A stretch of DNA of 64,000 bases from Tetrastigma voinierianum (Eukaryota; Streptophyta; Magnoliopsida; Vitales; Vitaceae), in contig JAEQBH010004416.1 of the NCBI GenBank assembly GCA_016808115.1, positions 221,568 through 285,567 of the forward strand, in the 5' to 3' direction. Shown one piece after another: positions 22,860 through 34,852 of this stretch. The notes under the pieces are model-generated. The model was given only the letters and a program-made list of their open reading frames with translations, searched no databases and was not told the DNA's origin. Position numbers and translations under genes: made by a program. Each line of letters starts with the position of its first letter. The first letter of the stretch is position 1.

Positions 22860-24338
22860 GATCTCGGGACTCTACTCACAATGGACTCGAGACGGATACG
22901 TCAGAGTTCGAGGTCATCCCGATGGATGGTCACTGGAGCAAACATGGTGGTCGCGTATCGATCATGGAGCCGTGAGAGGAGGATTATCGCTACACGCAGG
23001 ATCAGATCTCATGGTATTTCCCAGTGGACAAGCAGACATTTTCCCCAGATAGTATATGAGTCCAGCGCCAGGACAATTTCATGGTTGGCTAGCTAGCCCA
23101 CTCCTAGAGGACGAGGAGAGACTAAAACGATCCACTTCATGGTTTGGCACGCTAACGTTTTTCCGTATTTAGCTACTCCGACTACTCCACATAGGGATGT
23201 AGGATTTCGGGCTGAGCACTGTATTTCGTTCATTCCTATGACTTATAGGATGGCACCCTCATTTAGTTGCAGAACTTTGTGAGTCCACCACAGGAGCTAC
23301 CGGACAAGGGGGACATTAGACCGCAGCACTTCACCATGGGGCTTCTTGCCTAGCTGGCGAAGAAGAAGGCAAGACTTTCGACCGCACACCATACGCGCTT
23401 CTGAACAGGTTATGATCAAGAATCGCACCTAAATAACAGGATCGATGATTGGTTTGATCAATGAGAGTAACGCAGTCTATCAAGATAGATCTTCAGATCG
23501 GGTTACTAATTTTACCGAGGGTTAAAGGGAGACAGAGGCATCCTAAGACAAAGGTTTAGGACGCTATGGGCACTCCAGCCACTGCACGCTTCGGATCGGT
23601 CTTTTAATGCGCCAAAGAGATCTGGCGGATCTCATGGCAGGGAGTATTCCAACCCTATTTAGATCGCCTGTCGAGTCTGAGCGGATGACATTTTGATCTA
23701 CTCTCAAATTGGCGTGGAGCATGAGAATACCGAGTGACTGCTCACAACCGCTAAGAGACCCACTACTAGACGCTAAGTCTGGGAGAAGTTCGAGTTCACA
23801 TCGAGGTGAGAGTTTGAGATACGTGGTGTCAAAGAGGTGACCAGAGCATCAAACACCCAGAAAAGGTTGAGGCAAAGATGCGCCGAAGAGACCTCAATGT
23901 CAACTTCGAGATACGAGTTTTCGGATTAATGGTATTACTAGAGACACAGAATAAGTATTGTCCATTCGGGATGTGGATCATAGGATTCACCCATGGGACA
24001 TGGACTCACGTTGACTACCACCATAAGAGAGAGAAATCGGTGATATTTGGAACACTCGGATACTGTGTGTTGGTATAAGAGGGAGGACTTCGCCTTCCAA
24101 TCCGAGAAAGAAGCGTATGACTCGTTTACAAGAATATCCAGACAGGCCGAGGTCAATGTGACTACTAAGATTATGGGATACGAATGCAAGGCAGACGGGA
24201 CAAAGATTTCTCACAAGAAATTGACACTTTCGGCAGATTTACTCACGGGCGCGTGGAATCCCAAGACTAGGATACTCATTCCACCAATGCGAGACGCAGT
24301 GAGGGTTGCTGGTCGATGGGCGTATGGTATGCTACCAT
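22860..24338 (+). pseudogene. Alpha pol remnant: protease, RT, start of RNase H
   Basis: SEFEVI-type protease end near 22895, the RT entry block (YRMAP) near 23240 with a decayed KGDIRP further on, IDLQI.. near 23490, and catalytic DDILIYS encoded at 23684-23704. FEIRVFGLM near 23905 matches the conserved region after RT. From about 24085 to 24338 I can align the DNA only weakly with 43060-43150 and see no domain. Frameshifts occur every 20-60 codons. Interrupted by solo LTR C. Confidence 0.75.
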
Positions 24339-26546
24339 TGTCAGAAGACCAGAACCAAATTTCGAACAAGGGCGTAAAATCACTTTGATTATACGTAACT
24401 GTAAATTACGCTAAAAACTGTAATTAATTTCTAGATTCTGACAAAGAAACGTGGATTGCACCGCTAATCGCCTCACAAATCTAGCTAGCACGAAATCGCC
24501 ACGGTCGAGACAAATTGAGCAAAGACGCTGAGGCATCGCGCCGTGCCAGAATCGATTTTCATGTTTAAAGGCATAAATAGTATGTACTCATACCAAGTGG
24601 TATGAGAGAAATGATGAAAATGGACGGCCGAGGTGAAAGCGAATATCAACCAGAAAGAGGGACAGCAAAGGTCATTTTTAGATTTGATTAAGTCACTAGG
24701 TGCCAAATTAAGGAATAAAGAGATCATCTTATTAACCAATGGAGAGCAAAAACGGGGAGGCCATTTGATGCAGTTGAGCTTTCGTCGGAGAGAGTTTTAG
24801 AGAGAGAGAGTGCTTCAAGATCCCGCGACGGATCGCCACGCGTCACTCGAGCAAGAAGGCGGAAACGCTCTACGCCGGAGCAGCTATGCGGACCCCGAAT
24901 TGCAGTTTGACAACTCCAAGAGGTAGGATTTTCTCTTACTTGGCGCGCTTTATTCTCATTTTTATGGTTTTCGATGTTTCGCTGGGTTTGAGGCTTGAGG
25001 GGTCATTTCACTTGGCCCCAAAACATGGACCGAATTGATAGAAATTTTGGTGATTTTTCTCACCTGATCATCAGAAATTAGGGGCTGTTTGGGCTTTAAA
25101 TTTGGGGATTTTGCCAAATCATGGTTTGTAGGAAAAGGTCGAATGTCAGATGTTCGTCCCAAATACGGGACCGACCGCGGGAATTTTTTTGATACGAGGG
25201 CACCAGAATAAAGGTGTGGCGGATCGTTATGGGTTTATTTTGTGATAATTTATTGAATAAATTGCGTTTTGGTGTTTATAAGACCGAAACAAAGAAATTC
25301 GTTCCAAAGTTAACCGAGAGTCGATTTGCGGCGCCGGGCGGATGCCTCATCGTTGGGTTTCCGAATCATAAAAATAAATTCCGGTTCGTGTGGAAACGCC
25401 GGTAAAGGTCCGCGCATTTTGGCATTGAAATTGTGTGGAATTGAATATTTGTGTGTAGAAATAAATTTGAGAGTTGGCTTCATCAAAGAATTATTAGGTT
25501 AATGCTTGAGGTGTTAGAATACAATGACACAATTATATAGAATTAAATTCAGTCAGGTTTCACAGATGATTATGATTTGCCTAAGTGAGCTAGATCGGGT
25601 GATGATTGATGTGAATTATATGTGTAATTGTAGTTGATTGAAAATATGCATATTAATATATTAGAATGGATTTTGAAAATGGTATAATGTGACGCCATAT
25701 GCAATCGTAGTTTAGAATTATGAGTGCATGACAAGGTATTTTTGTAAAAACGGATGCTCATGGAAGAATTTCACAGATGATATTCCCCGAGAATTGGGTC
25801 GAGATGGGCCAATGTATCACTTCGGATGAGGACTCAAGGGATCATTTCGGAAAGCCTACCAACCAATTCACGTCGGAGGGTAGTCCCTTATTTTACCGAA
25901 CATTTGCAGTGCATTTTCAAGAATAAACGGTTTTGTTTTGAAATGATTATTTTCCTATACATGGCTTAGGTGCAGGAGAGGAGTTTCGCGAGGACTCGTG
26001 ATATGGATGATCGGCGTAGATATCTGGCAGGACCGCGTATTTACTTGAGTGTGTTTATTTTGGAGCATTGTAATCGTGACGAAAAGAGAGCCCACTTAGT
26101 ATTTATTTCCTCCATCGAGTCTTTAGCTTCACTGGCCGTGGGACCCCTATTTCAAAAAAAAGCGTGGAGCGCCCGAGAAGAGCAATTCATTTTAAGATGC
26201 AACATGATCTTGATGCTTTTCGACATACATGTAATACACCGTAGATGTTAGTAATATATGTTTATAAAGCAGAACAACTCATAATTATTAGAGATAATTG
26301 AGAATAGTTGTGATATGTGTTTTGAATGAGCATTAGCTTATGGGTCATGGTCATTGATATATTGCAACATTGGATCCGTTTGGGGCGGTGTAACGCAGAC
26401 ATTTCCATGGTGTTTTGTAATGGGCAGAGCCCCCGCATAAAGGAGACTTCATCGATTTTCTAGTTAAGCCGGCAAATTCAAGATCCACTTGTATCCGCAG
26501 GTTGATTTCGCAGTCAACTGGACACCTGGCTCTGGGGGGCGCTACA
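24339..26546 (+). mobile_element. LTR-alpha copy C, solo LTR inserted in alpha pol
   Basis: Begins TGTCAGAAGACC with the usual AATTACG/TAATTAATTT block and ends GGGGGGCGCTACA. Upstream there is no polypurine tract and downstream no PBS or leader; instead both flanks are alpha pol (left to about 24338, right from 26547). It is therefore a solo LTR nested in the B/D element, not a boundary of it. It lacks the 65-bp repeat array and pairs with copy G. No clear 5-bp duplication (ACCAT versus ACTGC). Confidence 0.75.
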
Positions 26547-27221
26547 ACTGCCGCAGATCCTGCATATGAGGAGGGATTGCCTCTAGTGACAGTGGGATCT
26601 CGATGTTCTGGATTGGTGCGCCCCACAATGTGGGATGTGGAGCAGCCGGAGGGGGCTTTGTTTCCAAGGCCTGTACGGGCCGCAGTGTGGATCGGCCGTG
26701 ATGTGACTTAGTTTGCACTGGCCGCAGTGGACCTCAGCGTGTGACCGCTGCTGCCGATCACTGGGGCTCGACATGAATAAGTCACAACCATCGGGCTGTC
26801 GGCACTGAAACCCAGGCTTCAGTTGCCATAATTGGCTAATGCATTGATTTTGGGCTAGAGGCGCGCCTTAGAGAAGCTAAGATAGATGCTCTTCCCTTAG
26901 GTGTAGGGTGAGTTGACCGAGAGGCCTGATTACGAGCAAGATCTCCAAGATTCCTCGGGCCATGGTGGGAACTCGGATTAGCGTCGCGATGACATTATTA
27001 AGCATATGTGCAGACTGTAACATCGCTACGAGATGGTGTGTAAAAATGGTATATTCACTCACTCAGGAGCCGGTTATTTGTCTCTAGACTACGCCCCATG
27101 AAGACTCCATGAATAATCAGAAACAAAGAGGCCCAAGTGGGTTGTGTGAGTTGAAGGTCGAGATGAAAACATGATTTGATAAGGTTATCACGCAATTTAG
27201 AGTTGATGATAGAGTCGGCGA
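26547..27221 (+). pseudogene. Alpha pol remnant between LTR C and beta element
   Basis: Aligns with 43150-43850 of the second alpha internal region (for example TTAGAGAAGC..AGATG.TCTTCCC, GACATTATTAAG and CATCGCTACGAG blocks), the RNase H-to-integrase stretch. Frames are broken throughout. It is cut at about 27221 by the beta 5' LTR and resumes at 37859. Confidence 0.7.
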
Positions 27222-30200
27222 TAGAACAAAACCCCCTGGAATTTTTTGGTAATAAAATTTATTATATATTCGTATAATCGCTAACTCGTAATTTTTGGGA
27301 ATTGTTAGATGAATATTGATTCAATGGATTATTGAATCCGTAAATAAAACTCAAGTGAAAAAGAGAAAATATGAAATTAGAAATGGGGACCTAAGGGTCA
27401 ATTGTAAATAAGTTTATATAAGGTCTAAGGAAAAGAGGAGACTTAAATGAGGAATAATAGAGAAATGGAGGACTCTAAATACAAAAGAAACAAAGAAAAA
27501 AAAGAAGAAAAAAATCAAGGAAAAGGGTGGCATGTAGGAAAGTGAGAGGAAGTTTCTCCTTTTTAAAGTAATGCATTTAAGATTTAACCATAAGAAAAAG
27601 AAAAACAGAGAAGTGGAGAGTTAGAGAGAGGCTCCATCTTCTCTAGATTCTCCGATAATCGACATAGGTCTCCATTAAGCACGATGGGAAGTCCTTCAGT
27701 GATAAGAGCTAGCAAGTAGAGACTTAATCGGGGACTTTGACAACTCCATGAGGTGTCTTCTCCTACTTGGTCGCCTTCTACCTAAGGATTGTCAAGGTTA
27801 TCCGCCTTAGGGAATGTTTGGTTGCATTTTAAATTATGGAAGTCGCTACATTGTAGAAAAGAATGCAGCTGAACCTTAGAGCCATTTTTAAGTAATATGA
27901 AGGGAAACAGAAAAGGCCTTCTAGTAATTGTGTGCCACATCAATTAGCCTTCGATGTTAGCTTTGAAATTCTCAAGTGATCTGGACCCTTTAGACTACGA
28001 TAGTCTTAATGAGGCTGGCCATCTAAATCGTCGGGTCATTTCACGACCAATAACTAGCCGACCTTAGAACGGTTTTTGGGTCAGATAATAAAGAGAATTT
28101 GGTAGTAAGTCCTTCGAAATTGTAGCCAGCATCAATGAACTTGATGTTAGGCTTTTAACTTCTAATTCGGACTGGTAGAGACTCAAGTTATGGTCTTTTT
28201 ACTCGTAGTCAATGTTCAAATGGATGAGTGGCTGCCAAACAAGGCTCGTCAACAGTTGGTCGCCAAAACAGCTGGTCACAAACAGCGGGTCACAACCGAG
28301 GTCACAGTCCTCGTGAGCGCGTCCCGTGAGGCCGCTGATCCTCAGAGGTCGTTAGGTCCTCAAGAGCCCAAATTTCACGGGTTGATCACGACGACCTCCA
28401 ACTCGGTCATATCTTCACGAACTCCGATTTGGGTGTTCTCGACTGGCGGAAGCCCATGGAGCAGAATACATTGATATGCCCTGAGGAGGATGTTGTGGAT
28501 GTCAGACCGAGGTGTTTGAATGAGCCCATTACTTCAAAGGTACCGTCACCAGTCACCGCCAAAGTTGATCACGCATGACCTCCAACTCTAAGGTCATATC
28601 TCTTCATTGAACTCCGATTTGCGTTCTTGGACTCCATGAAAGCCTACTGAGCCAAGAATACATTAATAAGGACTGAGGAGGATAGACACCTTAACTGAGG
28701 AGACTGAACTAGTCCAGGTCAGTCAGCCTGCCGCCTGTGGATTTGACCGCATGACCTCCAACTTCAAGGCTGCACCTCTTCAGTCCAACTCGATTTGGGG
28801 TGATCTTTGACTATATGAAAGCCCATTGAGTCAAGAATCCATCTATATATAGCTTGTTATTTAAATTGAATCATACTAACCTCCGAAAATCAATAATCCA
28901 ACCAAAACTACTAGCACGCATGAATGGTAATATTATTCTTTAATGGTTTTGTAAATAGGGACTTATTTGAGGAGTGAAAAGCCAACCGTGATTGAGATTC
29001 CAAGGATTGAATCAAAGTGCAAGATTTTCGTTTGTTCTTCAACTATTCTCATTTCAAGTTTGAAATGTTTGTTCTACCAACTCCTAATCCTCGCTTTCCA
29101 AGATTTGGTATGTTCGTTTGGAAGTACATTGGCTATGATTTAATTTATTTGAGAAAAGTGATCATGGAAATGTCTGTATATAAAATTGCATGATTATTGA
29201 AAATAACCGTTTTTATATGTGTTTACATTGTACTAGTATTTTGCTATAAAGGACTTGAACGCCCATTAATACAATCACAGATCAGATTAAGGATAGATTG
29301 GTATACCAGGTCAAATAGCAAGATCAAGGAATCCATTACGCCAATTCACCGCAGCCTCTAGCTGGACCGATCGGTAGTGTTCAATATTTGATCGTTTATA
29401 ACTACCATAACCCAATGGGACCAGATCGTGTTATAAACCATGTGATACTGCCCAGCCGCTCTGGATCGCGCTTGACTCATATCCGATATCAAGACATAGG
29501 TTAAATTCAAGTATGGGCATAATCGAATTGATCGGGTAGAATCGATTGATATGATAAATCAATTGATCGCAGAGAGAACGATTGGATTGGCATAATCAAT
29601 TGATTTTCGAATTGAAATTGAAATGTCAGTAAATTTAATTGAATTTGTGAGAAGCATTTGAATTTTGATTTGATATCAGGAAAAATATTGATTATGAAAT
29701 ACGCTGGATGATCAATGAACTATAATTCTATTGTATATATAATGTGCTATTATGTATTGTATTTATATTGATCATCCAAATGATCAAAGTTCTAATTATT
29801 AAATCTGTATGAATTGATTTAAGCCGAACCGAGGAATGGATTTGTATAGAACCACTAAGGCGCGAAAATGTTTAGCGATTGTTTTACCAATGCAGTACCG
29901 AAAAAGATAGATAAGGATCTATAAATGGACTCAAGATCTAGGGAACGCCGAAATATGAAGAAAGAAACGAGTATGTCTGGCGCGCACTCCATTTCATGTT
30001 CTTTGATATGGATATTTTGTATAAATAATTTGAATACTGAACATCTATTTTAGTAAATCATTTTGAAAAGGCCTTGAATGCCTCATTGTAAATGTATTTC
30101 GTAAAGTTAAATGTATTTTGTTAAATGTTTAAGGCCGTCACTCTTTAATTCCTCCCGCCCGCAAAGATATGATTTCTGAGGATCAAAGGATTTTAGTGGC

Positions 30201-30250
30201 ATCCCGACTGAGTTCGATCCGTCAATCGGTCGGGCTTCGCAGGTCCTACA
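27222..30250 (+). mobile_element. LTR-beta, 5' LTR (3.0 kb)
   Basis: Repeated at 34853-37858 with the same block order: AATTGTTAGATGAATATTGA, then GGGGACCTAAGGGTCAATTG, then a GGTCGCC/CAGCGG array, three 180-bp repeats and a final TTGAACGCC/GGCC.TC block. Ends GCAGGTCCTACA, directly before a PBS-like site. Start near 27222 is defined by loss of alpha pol similarity. The element inserted into alpha pol (26547-27221 and 37859-38056 are the two sides). Confidence 0.85.
28225..28870. repeat. Tandem repeats in LTR-beta 5' copy
   Basis: First an array of about 13-16 bp units around GGTCGCCAACA (28225-28330). Then three units of about 180 bp (starting near 28380, 28560 and 28740), each with GCATGACCTCCAACT, AAGGTCATATCTCTTC, AACTCCGATTTG and AAGCCCATTGAGTCAAGAAT-like blocks. 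A CTATATATAG that could be the LTR TATA box follows at about 28843-28852, weakly matched in the 3' LTR. Confidence 0.75.
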
Positions 30251-30400
30251 TATTATTTGTATCAGAGTTTAGGTTTAGCGCTTCTACAAATGATTTTAAA
30301 TTGCTTGTAAATGATTTGAAATTGTGTTTAATATTTTATCATTTGCATATAAAGGATGACATGACTTTAGACATGGATCTTACTGTCTTAATAGGATAAG
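30251..30400 (+). other. Beta PBS and short leader
   Basis: TTGTATCAGAGTTTAGG begins 7 bases after the LTR end; TGTATCAGAG differs from the iMet-tRNA PBS by a missing G and a changed last base. The leader to gag is short. Confidence 0.65.
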
Positions 30401-31400
30401 AATGGACGGTTCGCTTCCTTAGGGTCGAGGATGACCGGACCCGCCGCATGGGCCTCATACAGGAAGAGGCAAGCATCCCATGCCCTACTTTAATGAATGA
30501 ACTGATCGGGGCGGCGTGGAGGTACTATGGATATCCTCCAGCACAAGGTTCAGCATTGCAAAGAGCCGGGCAACCAATTGTTGCAATTGTCTAGGTGCGA
30601 TCACCCATCGTGAGAATGGCAAAAGCAATTTAATTCAGATTTTATGGGAAAGAAAAGTGATGAGCCTTCCATGGCGTAAAACTGGCCTCAGAGAATCGAG
30701 CTAATGCCAGTAAATGCACTGTACAATCAAGAGAAGTTGGAATGTGTGCGACTCACATTGTTGTGATGAGGAATATTTATCAAGGTGGTTCCGCAGACTA
30801 GGACTGACCATCGTGAGAGTTACATGGGAGTTCTTCCCCTCGATGAGTTCAAGAAGCACTATGTATCGACGATCCAACAACATGAGACTACTGGAGTTCT
30901 ATAACTAAAGCAAAGACATGAGGACCAATATCAAAGAGAATTCACACGGCTGGAGCCCAAGTATGCCCTTAGGTACTTGTAGGAGGAGGAAGAAATGTCG
31001 AGGTCTTGAAGACTCACTTAATGACTATATTCAGCTCATGTCACAAAAGATTTTTTCCAATGAGGATTTCTCCAAATCAGGACATGTGCATTGAATGTGG
31101 GAGAGTAAAGAAAGAGGAAAGAGAGAGAAAGGATAAAAGATGTGGAAAGAAAAACTTTACACCCAATTAAGAACAACAACAAAGGAAGAAATCTAGTGGG
31201 ACCATTAGAACTGAACTCACTTACACTCAAAGTTAATGCAGAGAATACTACTCTTCACCAAAGACTGGCAACTCAGTACACCGTGGAGGTGCCTCTAGGA
31301 GACAGACTGTTCTACTGCTCCTACTGTAAAATCATAAGGAGAATGAGACGATGTGCTTGTTTGATTTACATCCAAAGAGCATAGAGCAAGATCGTTCTAG
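30400..31400 (+). pseudogene. Beta gag remnant
   Basis: Reading across frames gives a TWEFF..S..EF-type block near 30825, then HYVSTIQQHE-like and YQREF.RLEPKYAL (about 30930-30970), the order of the retrotransposon gag domain. A decayed zinc knuckle (CSYCKIIRRMRRCA) is at about 31318-31360. Unlike alpha and gamma, this element keeps an essentially full-length gag region. Frame-broken in many places. Confidence 0.7.
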
Positions 31401-31900
31401 AGTTCGTCATTGATAAGACTCCTGCATCGGGGCATAAATTTTTAGTGGTACAGAAGGTAATAAGAGTGTTGCATCACCGAAAGGTTCCGAGACAAGGACA
31501 CAGACCTGGTAGGCAGACGGCCGTGCTCCAAATGGTATATATGCAATGAAAGCAAAGGAAGATCAAGCTCCGCATGCGGGAGGCAAATGCATCAAATCTT
31601 TGATAATACAAGATATGCATCACACTCGGGTCAACCCACCTGGCATTTCCAGACCTATATTATCGAAAAGGGAAAAATCTACCGAGGAGGAACCAGTATG
31701 ATATCTTGCGACGAATTCCGCCGTATAGTGTTATTGTGGAATAGAGTGTATAGAGATTGTCCATCCAATACGTAGAGTATGAGTTTCGGGACGATCGACT
31801 ATCCTTAAGGAGTTTGATGATTTTGGGGATGGATTGGTTGTCCTGGCTACTCCGCTGTGATGGTGGATTGTAGAATGAAAAGAGAGTAATCTTCTTTGAG
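31400..31900 (+). pseudogene. Beta protease remnant
   Basis: Near 31810-31850 the sequence reads as a broken LKEFDDFGDG followed by a GMDWL equivalent, the conserved C-terminal part of the gypsy aspartic protease. The catalytic-site region upstream (31390-31700) is not readable with confidence. Confidence 0.55.
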
Positions 31901-32079
31901 GAACACCGAACGAGGATGAAGTAATCACTCCACGAGGTCAAACCACTTCTATCGTGATATCCGCAGCCCATCGCGAAAAATGGTGCGAAAAGGATGTGAA
32001 GCCTACTGGCTTTATGCGGATTGAGCGCCGATAAAGGCAAGGCCTAGTATATCCGATATATCCATCAAGTAGCGATCAC

Positions 32080-33480
32080 TTTCCGTGACGTGTTTCCCCA
32101 AGAGCTGCCGGTGGATTGCCTCTACAGAGTGAGAATGAGTTGCCATCGACGCGACATCGTGCCACACTATGATCCATTACACCGCACTGAACACTCCAGC
32201 GGAGTTAAAAGAATTGAAGCTTCAATTATAAGAACTGCTAGAAAAAGGGTTTATTCGACTATGTATCACCGTGGGGAGCTCCCGTATTTCTTTGTTAAAA
32301 AGAAAAAGATGGTACACTTCCTACTATGCATTGATTACGCATAACTGGAACAAGTTATTCAGAAGAATGGCATCCGCTACCTGTATTAGATGGGATTTGG
32401 TTTGACTAATTCAAAAGGCAAAAGTATCCTTTCAAAGATTGACTTGCGATCCAAAACCCACTGCCTGAGAATTAAAGATGTCGATGTGTATAAGACGCGC
32501 TAGACGCGACATGGATGGGAATATATCCCTTGTAACAGCTTGATCGACAAATGCTCCAAATGGGCTTGACCGAATGAATCAGGTTTTCCGACCGATGGAT
32601 CAGCCTATCGAGTGTTCAGACGACATTCTTGTGTATTCAAAAGATCACGAAAGTCATGACACAATCTTTAGAGAAAGTTAGAGATTCCTGGAGAAAAGAG
32701 TACGCGTATGCAACCGAAAGCGCGGAGTTTTGGTAAGAATGAAGTGTCCTTTTCTCAGGCATATAGTATCAAAGAAGGAATCCGAGATCCAAAGAAAATA
32801 GAAAGGCTGTTGAACGGGGGCTACCTAGAAATGTTATGTATGCGAGTTTCCCGGACTAGTAGGATACTGCTGCAGATTCGTTAAGGGGTTTCATGATCAA
32901 GAGCTCACGCGACGTGATCGTTTAGAAAAATGTAAAGTATGAATGGAGGAAAATGTCAAAGAAGTTCGATAAGTTGAAAGCATTCAACCAGCCCTGCTCT
33001 ACTCCGTCCACCACAGAGTAGGTGAACATGCATCTCTTGCATTTTTCCGTCACTCGGACGTCCCAGCTTCGAGCGGTAGCCTACGCTCAAGATACTGAAG
33101 CCGCATGAAGAACCAATTCTACGATGATTTGGAATCAGCCACAATTGTATCTTACGCCTCTGGAAAATTTGAGACATTATTTGTATGGAGAGAAGGTTTC
33201 ATCTATGACCGATCATAAGAGTCTTAAGCATTTGGCTTCTCACAAACAGAGTTTAACTCTTGACAACGGAGATGGATGAAATCGATAAAGATTATGATCG
33301 CGTGATTGATTATCACCTGGAAAGCAATGAAAATGGCGCTTGAGTAGAAAGTCAATATGAACGTCAGCGCTTGAATGCCTAATTTGTCATTACATGACGA
33401 TGGTAATCAGAGTGGCAGTTAAGAAGTAGACCGAAGCCTGTTGAATCTAAAGGCAGAGGTATGCCAAAAAGAAAGATGAG
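32080..33480 (+). pseudogene. Beta reverse transcriptase and RNase H
   Basis: RT entry at 32090 (VFPQELPVDCL), then KELKLQL.ELLEKGFIR-like blocks and a broken FVKKKKM...LCIDYA (32285-32345). Catalytic DDILVYS is encoded at 32619-32639. RNase H to linker: HYLYGEK, then TDHKSLKHL near 33205-33230 and a broken DYHLESN/PGK near 33315. These would copy the element RNA. Frameshifts and stops throughout. Confidence 0.8.
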
Positions 33481-34760
33481 AAAATTGCTGCCACATTAAG
33501 TCAGATTGGAAATGGTAAAGAAACTGAGTTTACAGTGAATGAAGATGGGGTTTTGTATTATAAAGATCAACAGGTACCCGATTGTAAATGATTCGAGGAA
33601 ATCCATACTAGAAGAGGCACACGGATCTTTTTCATATCCATCCCGTGAGTACAAAGTAGCGTATCAGATTTAAAACGTCATTCGTGGTCCCGGATGAAAA
33701 GAGATGTGCCAATATGTAAACTAAGTGTTTGGTGTGTCAGCAGAAGGCAGAGTACTGCCCTTCGGGATTACGGCCGTACTTATTAGAATGTGAGTGGAAC
33801 AATCAATCACTGCTGGATTTGTATCAAGGTTACCATCGACAGTGAGAAGATATGGATCAAATTGGGGTCATAGCAGACCGATTGACTGCCACCACTTCTA
33901 CTGGGGCAGAATCACCATTCATCGATAAGCTAGCAGAATGTGATATCGGTTGAAATAGTCTTGCCATGGGATTCTTATATCTAATATTTCCAAACCGAGA
34001 TCCGAGGTTTACTTCATAGATTTGGGAAAATTGCAAGAGGCCTTGGGGTACGCTGACACTTCGGGGTAAGATGTGTCATTCCACCAAACGGATGGGTAAT
34101 CCGAGAGAGCAATCCGACTGAAGATATGCTATGGAGTCAGGTGGATCGACCTCGAGGTAGTCTGGATCAACACACGCTTTTAGTTGAATTTGTGTATAAA
34201 TAAACGCTTCCAACTGGCGGCTGAACGGCGCCTTATGAGGCTTTATATGGAGAAATGTAGAACACCATTGCAGTTGACTAATTGAGGAAAGAGAAAGGAT
34301 TACCCCACTTGATAATAAGCAAGAGACCAAGAAAAGTGAAATGATTGTATAGATCAAGGTGGCCAACGATAGATGTAAATCATACGCCGCACATGAAAGA
34401 AAAGATATTCGGAGGCGAGGATCGCCAAAAGGTGTTTTTGAAAGTATCGCCTTGAAGCATGATGATTTGGTGCGCGCGTGTGGAGGCCCTAGATTTATCG
34501 CCCCGGCGGCTGACTGCAGCTGACCAAATGCCACAGATGGCATTACCTCCGGACTTGAAAAGATCCAGATGTTTCATGTCCATGCTACGAGGCACCGATC
34601 GACTCACTACATGTAGCGTCCTTCTTGAGACAATTGAGTCGGTGCGCTGACGGATGCAGGTTAAATATCAGAAAGATTTCGTTCGTGGAAGTGAAGGAAT
34701 TACGAATAAGAAGATTCCGCTAGTCATGCGCTGTGAGAACCATAAGACTGGCAGGTTTAC
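33480..34760 (+). pseudogene. Beta integrase with chromodomain-like tail
   Basis: VCQQKAE (second zinc-binding Cys pair) near 33735, IGVIADRLT near 33860, SDRDPRFTS-like near 34000 and a damaged HPQTDG region near 34080. The C-terminal end (34680-34780) reads TNKKIPLV, NHKTGRFTWESEET, the chromodomain-like tail of Tekay/Del-type chromoviruses that guides insertion to heterochromatin. Broken by frameshifts. Confidence 0.75.
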
Positions 34761-34814
34761 TTGGGAAAGTGAGGAAACGACGCAAAGCAAAGAAGATTCT
34801 GCAACTGCTTGATC

Positions 34815-34852
34815 AAGTGTAATTTCGAGGACTAAATTTTATTGCTGAGAGT
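34815..34852 (+). other. Beta polypurine tract region
   Basis: AATTTCGAGGACTAAATTTT followed by a purine run GCTGAGAG lies between integrase and the 3' LTR, the usual context of plant gypsy polypurine tracts. The tract itself is decayed. Confidence 0.5.

Noticed and set aside
24339..26546. LTR C as the boundary between two tandem alpha elements
   Set aside because: No polypurine tract precedes it and no PBS/leader follows; both flanks are alpha pol, so a solo LTR nested in the B/D element fits better.
34076..34543. 155-codon minus-strand open frame
   Set aside because: Antisense to the beta integrase region, which is recognisable on the + strand; a shadow frame.
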